Shown here piece by piece: positions 1 to 10,090 of a stretch of DNA of 47,283 nt (its first letter is position 1; the number at the start of each line of letters is the position of its first letter). This stretch comes from an uncultured Clostridium sp. Its GTDB lineage: Bacteria; Bacillota; Clostridia; TANB77; CAG-508. The translations under genes were made by a program, and so were the position numbers. The notes beneath the pieces are model-generated. The model saw nothing but the letters and a program-made list of their open reading frames with translations, ran no database searches and was not told the DNA's origin. Where the stretch lies: contig CAOKPI010000009.1 in assembly GCA_948470605.1 (NCBI GenBank), forward strand, positions 1 through 47,283, given 5' to 3'.

Positions 1-51
1 ATTTATATTTTATCATATTTATGCGAAAAAGTTATTTTTTTCCAATAAAAT

Positions 52-90
52 GTAGTGAAATTTTATTTATTTCACTACGTTTTTTCTTTT
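52..90 (+). terminator. Intrinsic terminator at the left edge
   Basis: A perfect 9-bp stem (GTAGTGAAA at 52-60, TTTCACTAC at 70-78) is followed by a T-rich run. It would end a transcript entering from the left, before the ZIP gene. No gene is visible in bases 1-215. Confidence 0.75.
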
Positions 91-215
91 ATTCAGTTTC
101 ATTCGTTATTACTACCTCAAATGTTGGAAAAGTAACATTTGGGGTAATTTTGTGAATGAGACAAGTTTCTTTCAAATAAACTAGAATAATACAAATTAGT
201 AAGGGAGATGCTTTC

Positions 216-961
216 ATGGAAGAAATATTAAAAACAACCATGTTAGGCTTGTTTTTTGGGACATTTGGTACTACCTTAGGAGGTATCATAGGAGTCATCA
301 TAAAAAAGCATTCTAATAAATTTTTAAGCTTTATATTAGCATTTGCTTCTGGATTAATGATGGCTGTTATATGTTTTGATTTAATACCAGAAGCTTTAGA
401 AATTAGCACAATAGCAAATATAGTATTAGGAATTGTTGCAGGAATTATAGCTATGATATTTTGTGATTTACTAGTAGAGAAGAAATTCAATCAAAAAGTT
501 CAATTCAAAAAAGGAAACGATACTTTGCTAAAAACAGGAATTATTGTATCCATTGGATTAGCAATTCATAATTTTCCAGAGGGATTGGCGATAGGTTCTG
601 GCTTTGAAGCATCTATGAGATTGGGATTGAGCTTGGCTTTGGCTATTTGCTTACATGATATACCAGAAGGAATATCCATGGCAGTACCAATGAAAAACGG
701 AGGAATGAAAATATCAAAAGTAATATTTTATGTAGTATTATCAGGAATAACAACAGGGGTAGGAGCCTTCTTTGGTGCCATCGTAGGGTCCATATCAGAG
801 GAAATAATCAGTATTTGTCTAAGCTTTGCTGCTCGGTGCCATGTTATATATTGTATCAGGAGAATTAGTACCGGAAGCCAATACTTTATATCATGGAAGA
901 ATGACAGCTGTCCGGAAATATGATAGGATTTTTAATTGGTATTTTTGCGACAACTATTTAG
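216..961 (+). CDS. ZIP-family metal transporter, needs two CGG +1 shifts
   Basis: Polytopic ZIP (zinc/iron permease) protein in the inner membrane, likely importing Zn or another divalent metal. Helix-IV and helix-V metal-site motifs HNFPEGLAIG and HDIPEGISMA are visible. The ATG at 216 follows a GGGAGA ribosome binding site. Read conventionally the protein loses its family pattern after residue 206. Skipping C834 restores LSFAAGAMLYIVSGELVPEA, and skipping C913 restores TAVGNMIGFLIG, giving about 247 residues and ending at TAG 959-961, a natural family length. The 11 codons after that stop also look faintly coding in another frame, but I treat the TAG as the end. Metal specificity cannot be read from the sequence. 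Confidence 0.85.
834..836 (+). other. CGG +1 recoding site 1 (ZIP)
   Basis: In-frame GCT CGG TGC. Dropping the C gives GCT GGT GCC (Ala-Gly-Ala), the conserved small-residue stretch of ZIP helix VI, and reopens the frame. Confidence 0.85.
913..915 (+). other. CGG +1 recoding site 2 (ZIP)
   Basis: GTC CGG AAA, in frame once site 1 has been passed. Dropping the C gives GTC GGA AAT and the usual ZIP C-terminal helix. Two sites in one gene place three successive frames in register. Confidence 0.85.
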
Positions 962-1091
962 GGACAATTGGGGATTTCTTAGCTGTAGCATTTTAATGCG
1001 TACAGATAAGTTATGCCTTTAGGTTCGTTTCCTTTGCTCCTAATTACCATACCAAAACACGAAAAAATGTTTGAAAATTTTGTTATTTCTA

Positions 1092-1120
1092 TTGACTTTT
1101 GAAGCCAGTAATTGTATAAT
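1092..1120 (+). promoter_or_regulatory. Sigma-A promoter for pcrA
   Basis: TTGACT at 1092-1097 and TATAAT at 1115-1120 with a 17-bp spacer. It gives an untranslated leader of about 75 nt before the ATG at 1202. Apart from this promoter and leader, I see nothing in the gap from 962 to 1201. Confidence 0.85.
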
Positions 1121-1201
1121 TTAACAAGAAAATAAGAGAGAGCAGAATGTGCTTGCCACCTACAAAAAATATATAAAGTCAATCAATAGAAGGAGAAAAA
1201 G

Positions 1202-3513
1202 ATGAAAAACGTTTTAGAAGGATTAAATGACAAACAATATGAAGCAGTAGTAAACACAGAAGGACCATGCCTAGTAATTGCTCGGTGCAGGAAGTGGAAA
1301 AACAAAAGTATTAACCCATAAGATAGCCTATTTAATAGGAGAAAAAGGAGCCAAACCATGGGATATATTAGCCATCACATTTACCAATAAAGCAGCCAAT
1401 GAAATGAAAGAAAGAATCGCAAATCTAGTAGGAGATTTAGCAAAAGACATCTGGATGGGAACTTTCCACTCCATTTGTGTGCGAATTTTAAGAAGATTTA
1501 TCGACCGAATCGGATTTGATTCTTCCTTTATCATATTTGACACAACAGACCAAAGAGCACTAGTAAAAGCTTGTTTAAAAGATTTAGCCATAGATGATAA
1601 ATTATTCACAGACAGAAGTGTGTTATCTGAAATTAGTAATGCTAAAAATGAAATGTTAGAGCCAGAACAATATACACTAAGGGTTAATGGAGATTTCAGA
1701 AAAGAAAAAATAGCAACCGTTTATGAATTATACCAAAAAAGATTAAGAGAAAACAATGCCATTGATTTTGATGACATTATTAACTATACCATAAAAATCA
1801 TGATGGAAAACCCAGACATATTAGACTATTACGCGAATAAATTTCAATATGTGTTAGTAGACGAATATCAAGATACCAATAAAGCACAATTCACTTTAAT
1901 TACGCTATTTGCTTCGAAAAATGGAAACATTACAGTAGTTGGAGATAATGACCAACGGAATCTATTCTTTTAGAGGAGCAGATATTTCAAACATATTAAA
2001 CTTTGAAAGAGATTTTCCTGGAACAAAAATCATAAAATTAGAGCAAAACTACCGTTGTACCCAAAATATTTTAAAAGCAGCTAATAGTGTCATAAAAAAT
2101 AATGAGGTCAAATACAAGAAAGAACTTTGGACACAAAACGATGAAGGAAATTTGCCACAGGTGTATCAAGCAGACAATGAATATGACGAAGGAGCTTATA
2201 TTGTAGAGCAAATCGAGCATTTAAAAAGAGAAGAGTACTATAAATACTCAGATTTTACTATCTTATATAGAATGAATACACAATCTAGAGCAATAGAAGA
2301 TATTTTAAGAAGAGAAAATATTCCTTATAAAATCATAGGTGGTTTAAAATTCTATGAAAGAAAAGAAATCAAAGACATCATCGCTTATTTACGATTAATA
2401 CAAAACAGTAGTGATAATTTAAGTTTAAAAAGGATTATCAATGAGCCCAAAAGAGGAATTGGAAAAACAAGCTTAGAAAAAATAGAGCAATTAGCTATTA
2501 CTAACGAACTTTCTATGTATGAAATCATTAAAAAAGCAGATGAATATGGGCTAAATAGAGTCTACCTAAATTCAAGAGAATTTGTTAATATCATAGAGGA
2601 ATTACGAGCCAAAAAAGATAATATGACAATCTCAGAATTAGTCAAAGTAACCCTTAAAAAATCTGGTTATAGCAAAGCATTAGAACAAGAAAATACAATC
2701 GAGGCAGAAAATAGAATTGCCAATTTAGAAGAATTTTTAACAGTAACCATAGAATTTGAAGAAGAATTTGCAGAAAATTCATTAAGTGAGTTTTTAGAAG
2801 GAATCACCCTATCAAGTGATTTAGATAATATGGAAGAAGAAGAGGAATCTGTTACTTTAATGACCCTTCATAGTGCGAAAGGACTTGAATTTCCAGTTGT
2901 ATTCCTAGTTGGAATGGAAGAAGGAATTTTTCCGGGGCACCAATCTATGATGGAGCCAAAGGAATTAGAAGAAGAGAGAAGATTATGCTATGTTGGCATT
3001 ACAAGAGCTAAGGAAAACCTATTTTTAACTTGTAGTAAACAAAGGACGATATTTGGTTCTACCAGTTATAATCCAGTATCAAGATTTTTAGAAGAGATTC
3101 CGCAAGAATTATTAGAAGGATATGAGCAAGCATTTGGACAAATTTCCAATAAGGACGAAATGTTCAAAGATTCTCCTTATACCTGGAGTTATGGAAGTAA
3201 AAACAATTCTGCTGTAAAAACTTATAAAGTAAATGAAAAAGAGCCAGTTATGGCGGCTAAAAGTAGTAGTAATTTTGCTTTTCGAACAGCAGAAAGCTTC
3301 TTAAACAATCTAGGTAAAAAAGCCTCTCATAGCAATACAGCTGATTTATCACAATATAAAGCAGGTGTGAGAGTGTTTCATAAGAAATTTGGAGAAGGTA
3401 CCATCAACCTAGTAGAACCAGAAGGAGAGGACTTAAAAGTGGATATTAACTTTGACAAAGCAGGACATAAGAGATTAATGGCGAAATTTGCCAATCTAGA
3501 AATTATAAAATAA
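1202..3513 (+). CDS. pcrA: ATP-dependent DNA helicase PcrA/UvrD, needs two CGG +1 shifts
   Basis: SF1 3'-5' helicase for repair and plasmid or rolling-circle replication in the cytoplasm. The ATG at 1202 follows AGAAGGAG. After 27 codons an in-frame CGG must lose its C to give the Walker A loop GAGSGKT (residues 28-34). DEYQDT lies near residue 220. At residue 252 a second CGG must be shifted to give DNDQGIYSFRGAD (motif III region). The rest is one open frame with QNYRC, TLHSAKGLEFP and VGITRAKENL motifs and a PcrA-type C-terminal tail (KKFGEGTI). Total 769 residues, normal for PcrA. Unshifted, the product would be a useless peptide of about 35 residues. Transcribed alone from a strong promoter and closed by a terminator. 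Confidence 0.93.
1283..1285 (+). other. CGG +1 recoding site 3 (pcrA, Walker A)
   Basis: GCT CGG TGC becomes GCT GGT GCA when the C is skipped. The recovered glycine is the first Gly of GAGSGKT, so the exact position of the shift is fixed by one of the best conserved motifs in biology. The seven bases GCTCGGT match site 1. Confidence 0.93.
1956..1958 (+). other. CGG +1 recoding site 4 (pcrA, motif III)
   Basis: CAA CGG AAT becomes CAA GGA ATC. This restores DQGIYSFRGA, the helicase motif III region. Without the shift the frame stops at TAG 1971-1973. Confidence 0.93.
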
Positions 3514-3546
3514 AAAAACCCCAGTTTCGAACAAACTGGGGTTTTG
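3514..3546 (+). terminator. Terminator after pcrA
   Basis: AAACCCCAGTTT at 3516-3527 pairs with AAACTGGGGTTT at 3533-3544, followed by a short T run. The hairpin begins directly after the stop codon. Confidence 0.85.
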
Positions 3547-3620
3547 TACATTAAAAATGTATAAAATTTCCCAAAATGGAAAGACTAAAGAAAGAATATG
3601 AAAAGAAAGGAAGGATAAAA

Positions 3621-3809
3621 ATGGCAGACTTAAATCAAATTGAATTACAACATCTAAGACATCTAATAGGAGCGCATGAAACCGCATACCAAAAATTAAA
3701 CACTTATTCTTCACAAGCTGTTGACCCTCAAATAAAACAACTATTTTCAAAGTCAGCACAAGATGCATTAAATACAAAACAAAAATTAATGACATTTTTA
3801 AACAATTAA
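3621..3809 (+). CDS. Small coat-like four-helix protein
   Basis: A 62-residue, mostly helical, His/Gln-rich protein (motifs ELQHLRHLIG and HETAYQKLNTY). The ATG at 3621 is chosen because AAGGAAGG lies just upstream; an earlier ATG at 3576 has a weaker site. It resembles the short partner often encoded before CotF-like spore coat proteins in Clostridia, and it sits 15 bp before such a gene. A role in the spore coat is inferred from this pairing; the family match is by appearance only. Confidence 0.6.
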   Translation: MADLNQIELQHLRHLIGAHETAYQKLNTYSSQAVDPQIKQLFSKSAQDALNTKQKLMTFLNN

Positions 3810-3824
3810 GAGGAGGTAAAAAGA

Positions 3825-4067
3825 ATGGATGAAAAGATAATGGTAAACGATATTTTAGGAAATGTAAAAGCAGATTTGACAGCATATCAAACTGCTATAT
3901 CAGAATGTGAAAATATGCAATTAAGACAAACTTTTCAACAAATCAGAAACAATGATGAAAGTTTTCAATATGAATTATTTAAAATAGCACAATCAAAAGG
4001 ATATTATGTTCCAGCACAAAAAGCAACTACGACTGAAATCAGCACAGTAAAAACAGAATTGCAATAA
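3825..4067 (+). CDS. CotF-like spore coat protein
   Basis: An 80-residue protein with an excellent AGAGGAGG site. The pattern NDILGNVKADLTAYQTAI...LRQTFQQIRNNDE, ending GYYVPAQKA, is that of the coat F domain, a short ferritin-like helical hairpin found on spore surfaces. It forms a two-gene unit with the 62-residue protein before it. No clear terminator follows except the long palindrome at 4076-4212. Confidence 0.75.
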   Translation: MDEKIMVNDILGNVKADLTAYQTAISECENMQLRQTFQQIRNNDESFQYELFKIAQSKGYYVPAQKATTTEISTVKTELQ

Positions 4068-4075
4068 TATCCGAA

Positions 4076-4212
4076 AAGATGATTTTAGGGACTGGGACAT
4101 AGGGACACGGGGACGTAGATAATGTCCCTATTTTTTTTCTTTTTATTTCAAGTTATAAAAAAAGGGACATTATCTACGTCCCCGTGTCCCCCTCCGTCCC
4201 CAGAATCATCTT
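4076..4212. repeat. GGGAC palindromic element, copy 1
   Basis: A 137-bp imperfect inverted repeat. The outer arms read AAGATGATTTT and AGAATCATCTT; the inner arms contain GGACGTAGATAATGTCCC and its complement around an AT-rich centre. The right arm CCTCCGTCCCCAGAATC nearly matches the arm of the element at 42344. The rest of the gap up to 4406 is AT-rich with no gene that I can support. Confidence 0.8.
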
Positions 4213-4406
4213 GCCGAATTGGCAAAATTTAAAAATAGGAGATAAATGAAATAAAAAGAAGATAAACATATAAAAAGGAAAAAAACTTACGGAAATTCAG
4301 AATACAAACTCATTGCAAAAAACAAAAAAATGCAATACTATAATACTGAATTTTAAATTCATGATAAGAAAAAATAATCAAGATACAAAGGAGATTGATA
4401 TCGAAG

Positions 4407-5432
4407 ATGTTAAAAAAAGTAATGATACATACGAGAAGAAGTATAAAATTTATCGTACTTTTTATGATTTCAACTTTTTTAATAATAAGTACAATTGCCC
4501 TTTTATATAAGCCTACCTATAGTGTTTTTATGAATGGAGAGCAATTAGGATATACCGAAAACAAAGCAGAATTACAACAAAAAATCAATACATACATAGA
4601 AAATGGGGAAGAAGAAAGCAAGAGTGTGGCATTTGTACAAGTGGCTAATCTTCCTAATTACAAATTATGCTTGTTAAAAAAGGATGTTGTAGCAAACGAT
4701 GAAGAAATATTTGGACAAGTTAAAGAACAAGGAGTTACCTACTATCGTTATTATGCTATATTAGATAATCAAGAAGAAAAATTTTATGTTTCAAGTTTTG
4801 AAGAAGCAGAAAAAGTAGTCAACACTTTAAAAGAAAAGAACAGTTCTAATATAGAACATATATCAATTGTAGAAAAATATGAACAAAAATTAGAGGGCTT
4901 AATTAGCTCAGAAGAAGCGGTATCAAAATTATATAAAGAAACAGATAAAACAGCTACAGTAGCACAAAATAAACCCAAAAGCAAAGGTACTAAATATGAG
5001 GCAACAGGAAATGTTAATACAGCACTTACAACATCAGGAGGAAAAGCAAACATTGGAGTAGCTCTAATTAGACCAATAGCTGGAACCATTACATCTAGAT
5101 TTGGTGTTAGAAGTAGCATCCGAGTTTCCTCTCATACGGGTCTAGATATTGCCGCATCAACAGGAACTCCAATTGCTGCGGCAGCATCAGGAACTGTAAC
5201 TTTTTCAGGCTATAAAGGTTCCTATGGCAATATGATTGTAATATCTCATGGAAATGGAGTACAAACTTATTATGGACATTGTAGCAAATTATATGTATCA
5301 GCAGGAACACAAGTATCACAAGGACAATCTATTGCAGCTGTTGGTTCAACAGGAAATTCAACAGGGCCACATTTACATCTAGAGGTAAGATTGAATGGAG
5401 TTGCTTATAATCCACAAAACTATGTATATTAA
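4407..5432 (+). CDS. Membrane-anchored M23 (LytM-type) peptidase
   Basis: A 341-residue protein with one N-terminal membrane segment (about residues 12-33), a middle region rich in Lys and Glu, and a C-terminal zinc endopeptidase domain. Metal ligands are visible as HTGLD (His243, Asp247) and HLHLE (His322/His324), with YGH between. It should cut peptidoglycan cross-links or peptide stems outside the membrane; in spore formers such proteins also act in SpoIIQ-like engulfment roles, which I cannot decide here. ATG 4407 is 14 nt from AGGAG; a TTG at 4395 is the alternative but lies too close to it. Confidence 0.85.
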   Translation: MLKKVMIHTRRSIKFIVLFMISTFLIISTIALLYKPTYSVFMNGEQLGYTENKAELQQKINTYIENGEEESKSVAFVQVANLPNYKLCLLKKDVVANDEEIFGQVKEQGVTYYRYYAILDNQEEKFYVSSFEEAEKVVNTLKEKNSSNIEHISIVEKYEQKLEGLISSEEAVSKLYKETDKTATVAQNKPKSKGTKYEATGNVNTALTTSGGKANIGVALIRPIAGTITSRFGVRSSIRVSSHTGLDIAASTGTPIAAAASGTVTFSGYKGSYGNMIVISHGNGVQTYYGHCSKLYVSAGTQVSQGQSIAAVGSTGNSTGPHLHLEVRLNGVAYNPQNYVY

Positions 5433-5439
5433 AAATAAA

Positions 5440-5475
5440 AACAATTCGAACTGTAAAAAGCCGAATTGTTTTTTC
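5440..5475. terminator. Bidirectional terminator between the M23 peptidase gene and mecA
   Basis: AACAATTCG at 5440-5448 and CGAATTGTT at 5462-5470 form a 9-bp stem. T runs follow on both strands, so it can end both convergent transcripts. Confidence 0.85.
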
Positions 5476-5479
5476 AAAA

Positions 5480-6094
5480 TTAAAAATAATTAAATCCGAT
5501 ATCGATGGCATTTTTCTTAATTAAAACTTTTCCATGTTCTAATAGTTTGCATTCGAAATGATTAGAAAAAGAAGGAAAATTTCCAAATTCCGATAAAATA
5601 GCATAAAGTAAATCTATATTATCGTGTTCTGTATCTAAATGCTTTAAAACTAAATAATAGGTATCTTTCCATAAATATAGGACCGTATTTTTAGCTAATT
5701 TCTTAAGATTCAATTTATGTATGGTATTTATGGCATGGCAACATTCACAGAAGGTATCAAAATTCTCAAAAGAACAGATAAGTTGCCCACTTGAACTATC
5801 AAAGTGTTTTCTTTTAGCAATTAGTTTTTTCTTTTTGCTATTTTTTTCAGGTAAGAATTTTGTAATGGTAAAAACAACAACATCATCGAAAGAAGAAAAA
5901 GCTTCAATTAATAATTTATAACCATCTGTATAAAAAGCAACCTCCTTTTCTGCTTTTTTTAATATGTCAGAAAAGATTTCTTGTGTCTCAATGGCTTTTG
6001 CCATAATATTATGCACATTGGCATGATTTAACCCCAGCTCATCGGAATTAATAATAACACGGATTTTGTTATCCGTAAGTTTTTCAATTTTCAT
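5480..6094 (-). CDS. mecA: Adaptor protein MecA
   Basis: A 204-residue adaptor that delivers substrates to the ClpC-ClpP protease. The N-terminal segment MKIEKLTDNKIRVIINSDEL is the family signature, followed by LLIEAF and a C-terminal half with the repeated MecA fold. Length is typical. In Bacillus it controls competence (ComK) and sporulation (Spo0A); which targets apply here is unknown. It has its own GGAGGAA site and is convergent with the M23 peptidase gene. Confidence 0.88.
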   Translation of the reverse strand: MKIEKLTDNKIRVIINSDELGLNHANVHNIMAKAIETQEIFSDILKKAEKEVAFYTDGYKLLIEAFSSFDDVVVFTITKFLPEKNSKKKKLIAKRKHFDSSSGQLICSFENFDTFCECCHAINTIHKLNLKKLAKNTVLYLWKDTYYLVLKHLDTEHDNIDLLYAILSEFGNFPSFSNHFECKLLEHGKVLIKKNAIDIGFNYF

Positions 6095-6203
6095 AAAGTA
6101 AATTCCTCCTTAATTACTACTAATTATATTATACTACTTATATTATTATATGGAAAGGGACAATTTTTGGTAATTATAATTAGCTTTTATTAATTTTATA
6201 GGC

Positions 6204-6238
6204 AAAATTTATTATATTTTTTCTAAAGTAACTCTCAA
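6204..6238. repeat. Short AT-rich dispersed repeat, copy 1
   Basis: A stretch of about 35 bp ending TTTTTTCTAAAGTAACTCTC recurs at 9911-9945 with about one indel and one or two mismatches. It lies in the mecA/DUF4321 spacer. Confidence 0.6.
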
Positions 6239-6345
6239 AAATCTAATAATTTACTTGAAAAAATTGCTAATTCAAGATATAATACCAAAAGTAGAATAAA
6301 AATGCAATAGCCGTAGCAAAATTACAAAAGTTGGAGGTAAAAATA

Positions 6346-6600
6346 ATGACAAAAGAGAAAAATATATGGATATTATTAATATTTATTTTATCAGGACTAG
6401 TAGTAGGGGGATTACTAGGAGAATTAGCATCAAAAGTAAGTTGGCTTTGGTGGTTATCATACAGCCAAAGTTTTGGACTAGAAAATCCAATTGTATTAGA
6501 TTTAAGCGTACTAAAAATCACGTTTGGTTTGATGTTTAAAATTAGCATATCCAGTATTATTGGAATGGTGCTTGCGATATTCATATATAAAAAAGTATAA
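6346..6600 (+). CDS. DUF4321 membrane protein
   Basis: An 84-residue protein with two membrane helices (ILLIFILSGLVVGGLLGELA and the C-terminal SIIGMVLAIFIYKKV) linked by a loop containing LDLSVLKITFGL, the signature of DUF4321. The family commonly sits next to radC/mreB in Clostridia, as here. Start at ATG 6346 after TTGGAGG. Function unknown. Confidence 0.8.
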   Translation: MTKEKNIWILLIFILSGLVVGGLLGELASKVSWLWWLSYSQSFGLENPIVLDLSVLKITFGLMFKISISSIIGMVLAIFIYKKV

Positions 6601-6634
6601 TAGGGGCAATTAGAACAAGAAAGGAACGGTTTTT

Positions 6635-7342
6635 TTGCCAATTAAAATAAAAGAATTACCAGAATTAGAAAGACCCTATGAAAAGCTAGAATGGTATGGA
6701 GAGAAAACATTATCCAATGCGGAATTACTAGCTATTATCATAAAGACAGGAACAAGAGAAGAAACCTCTGTCCAATTAGCACAAAAAATATTGAATCTAA
6801 ATGATACAAAAACAGAAGGTATCAATTTTTTACGAAATATAACCATAGAAGAATTAATGCAGATTAATGGGATAGGGAAAGTAAAAGCAATTCAATTAAA
6901 AGCAGTTGGAGAATTAGCCAATCGAATGATGATGCCAACCAATTTTAAAAAAATAACCATAAAAGAACCTTATGATTTAGCCAAAATCATGATGGAAGAG
7001 TTAAGGTTTGAAAAAGAGGAAATCGTGAAAATTGTGATACTAAATAATAAAAATGAATTACTAAAAATGAAGAATATTGCGATTCGGAGGAACTAATTTT
7101 GCCAATGTTTCTATCACAGACATTTTAAAAGAACCCATCAAAATGAAAGCGCCTAAGATTATTTTAGTACACAATCATCCAAGTGGAGATGCCACACCAA
7201 GTGAACAAGATATAGTATTTACCAATCAATTATACGATGCCACAACTTTATTAGGAATTCAATTATTGGACCATTTGGTAATAGGAAATAAAGCTTATAC
7301 TAGTATTTTTTCAAAAATGATTTCAGAAACAAAAGACGAAAT

Positions 7343-7364
<22 letters not shown>
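6635..7364 (+). CDS. radC: RadC-family JAMM protein, needs one CGG +1 shift
   Basis: UPF0758/RadC protein with an N-terminal helix-hairpin-helix region (IEELMQINGIGKVKAIQLKA) and a C-terminal JAMM metalloprotease-like domain. The JAMM ligands are His179, His181 and Asp192 in HNHPSGDATPSEQD. The TTG at 6635 is the best start (the protein begins PIKIKELPELERPYEK). Unshifted, the frame ends just after residue 150 and loses the JAMM domain; shifting at 7085 restores IAIGGTNFANV and gives 242 residues, the normal size. The last codons overlap the palindromic repeat at 7343. Its DNA-repair role is historical and unproven; it adjoins mreB as in many Firmicutes. Confidence 0.9.
7085..7087 (+). other. 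CGG +1 recoding site 5 (radC)
   Basis: ATT CGG AGG becomes ATT GGA GGA. The recovered glycines lie in the beta-strand before the JAMM motif, where family members have a Gly. Confidence 0.9.
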
Positions 7365-8501
<1,137 letters not shown>

Positions 8502-8511
8502 GGAGTAAAAA

Positions 8512-9327
8512 ATGTATCGAAATAAAAAAGCCGGAGTGATAGGCGTTATTATAACCATTATTATTTTAGTATTAATTGTTATTTTTTCCAATGGGGATTC
8601 TGATAATTCTTTCTTTGAAAATGCAGCAAGTAACCTAGTTATGCCAATTCAAAATGGGCTAACCTATTTGAAAAATAAAATAGGTGGTAATCATACATTT
8701 TTTACAGATATCAATCATTTAAAAGAAGAAAACAAGAAATTAAAAGAAGCGAATAGTGAATTAGAACAATCATTAAGAGAATTGGAAAACATCAAAACGC
8801 AAAATGAAACGTTAAAGGAATATCTAAATTTGACAGAAAAATATGGAGAATACAAAACCATACCAGGATATGTTATCAACAAAGACATTAGCAATTATTC
8901 TAAAACAATTATTATTAATATTGGAAAAAACGATGGTGTAGAAGAAAACATGACAGTCATTGGAGACAAAGGATTAGTGGGACATGTTATTTCAGTTACC
9001 AATTCAACAGCTAAAGTACAAACTATTATTGACACAGCAAGTTCTGTTAGTTGTTCTATGAGTACGACAAAAGATAGTATTGTATGTAAAGGAACTTTAG
9101 ATGACAAATCTTCTTTAAAGGCGATGTATATTCCAACAGATGCGAATATCATTCAAGGAGACAGTATAGAAACTTCTGGATTGGGAGGCATTTACCCAAA
9201 AGGAATTTATATTGGAGCAGTCAAAAAAGTTATTAACACACAAAATATGACAGATAGGTATGCGATAGTAGAAGCGGCAATTGATTTCGATAAATTAGAT
9301 ACGGTACTAGTGATAACCAATAAGTAA
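8512..9327 (+). CDS. mreC: Rod-shape protein MreC
   Basis: A 271-residue single-pass membrane protein: N-terminal helix (about residues 8-26), a coiled coil rich in Lys/Glu/Leu (about 65-105) and an extracytoplasmic beta-rich domain with NIGKNDGVEENMTVI and GLVGHVI, as in MreC. It scaffolds the elongation machinery. It is translated 10 bp after mreB from an AAGGAG site and followed closely by mreD. Confidence 0.92.
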   Translation: MYRNKKAGVIGVIITIIILVLIVIFSNGDSDNSFFENAASNLVMPIQNGLTYLKNKIGGNHTFFTDINHLKEENKKLKEANSELEQSLRELENIKTQNETLKEYLNLTEKYGEYKTIPGYVINKDISNYSKTIIINIGKNDGVEENMTVIGDKGLVGHVISVTNSTAKVQTIIDTASSVSCSMSTTKDSIVCKGTLDDKSSLKAMYIPTDANIIQGDSIETSGLGGIYPKGIYIGAVKKVINTQNMTDRYAIVEAAIDFDKLDTVLVITNK

Positions 9328-9340
9328 AGAGGTGAACCAG

Positions 9341-9874
9341 ATGAAAAAAACAATCATTCATATAGCTTTAATCTTAACTACTATTCTTATCTATATTTTG
9401 CAAGCTAATTTTTTTAATTGGTTTAGTATAGCAGGAATTATGCCTAATTTATTGGTTGTATTTGTTTTGTTCATAGGATTATTTGGAGATAAAACAATGG
9501 GAACAATATATGGAATGGTAATAGGGTTAGTATTAGATTTAATCCTAGGAAAAAGTGTAGGAAATAATATGATTTGTTTAGGTTTAATAGGATTTTTGGC
9601 AACTATATTTGACAAGAATTTTTCCAAAGATAGTAGAATGACAATTATGGTTATGGCAGTAGCAGCAACCGCTATTTTTGAAATCCTGTCTTATGTATTA
9701 AATTATGTTTTAGTTTCTGCTAATCTGGAAATATTGAATTTTATTAAGATTTTGAGCATAGAGATTGTGTATAATTTGATTTTGACTATTATTTTGTATC
9801 CGTTGATGCAGAAATTTGGGTATTATATAGAGAATGAATATAAGGGGAATAGTATTTTGACAAAATATTTTTAA
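9341..9874 (+). CDS. mreD: Rod-shape protein MreD
   Basis: A 177-residue hydrophobic protein with five or six membrane helices (for example MPNLLVVFVLFIGLFGDK and GMVIGLVLDLILGKSVG, the latter the family motif). ATG 9341 is preferred over the in-frame GTG at 9332, which is part of its ribosome binding site AGAGGTG. Works with MreC and PBP2 in wall elongation. Confidence 0.88.
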   Translation: MKKTIIHIALILTTILIYILQANFFNWFSIAGIMPNLLVVFVLFIGLFGDKTMGTIYGMVIGLVLDLILGKSVGNNMICLGLIGFLATIFDKNFSKDSRMTIMVMAVAATAIFEILSYVLNYVLVSANLEILNFIKILSIEIVYNLILTIILYPLMQKFGYYIENEYKGNSILTKYF

Positions 9875-9910
9875 ATAATTGTTACAATTTATAACTAAAA
9901 TAAGTAATAA

Positions 9911-9990
9911 CAAAATTTATTAGTATTTTTTCTAAAGTAACTCCCAACTGCGGACCAACTGTAACAAAAGTAACAGTTGGTAACCTTGTC
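9911..9990. repeat. Dispersed repeat copy 2 plus a small palindrome
   Basis: Bases 9911-9945 repeat the sequence at 6204-6238. Directly after it, CCAACTGT and ACAGTTGG form an 8-bp hairpin (about 9956-9981), then a GTCGGTCCCCCC stretch. Lies in the mreD/mrdA spacer. Confidence 0.6.
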
Positions 9991-10090
9991 GGTCCCCCCG
10001 ATTTGTTACTTTATAAAAAATAGAATGAAACTTTCTAACATATTAACATTTAAGAAATAGAGAAGAAAGTTTAAGAAAGAAGGTGATAAT

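Noticed and set aside
962..995. A further shift at the end of the ZIP gene (codons resembling GTIGDFLAVAF after the TAG)
   Set aside because: It would need an inserted T at a TAG, unlike the CGG rule, and the protein already has a normal family end at 961.
4313..4510. Short reading frame overlapping the start of the M23 gene
   Set aside because: It runs into the M23 gene in another frame, has no ribosome binding site and shows no protein-like pattern.
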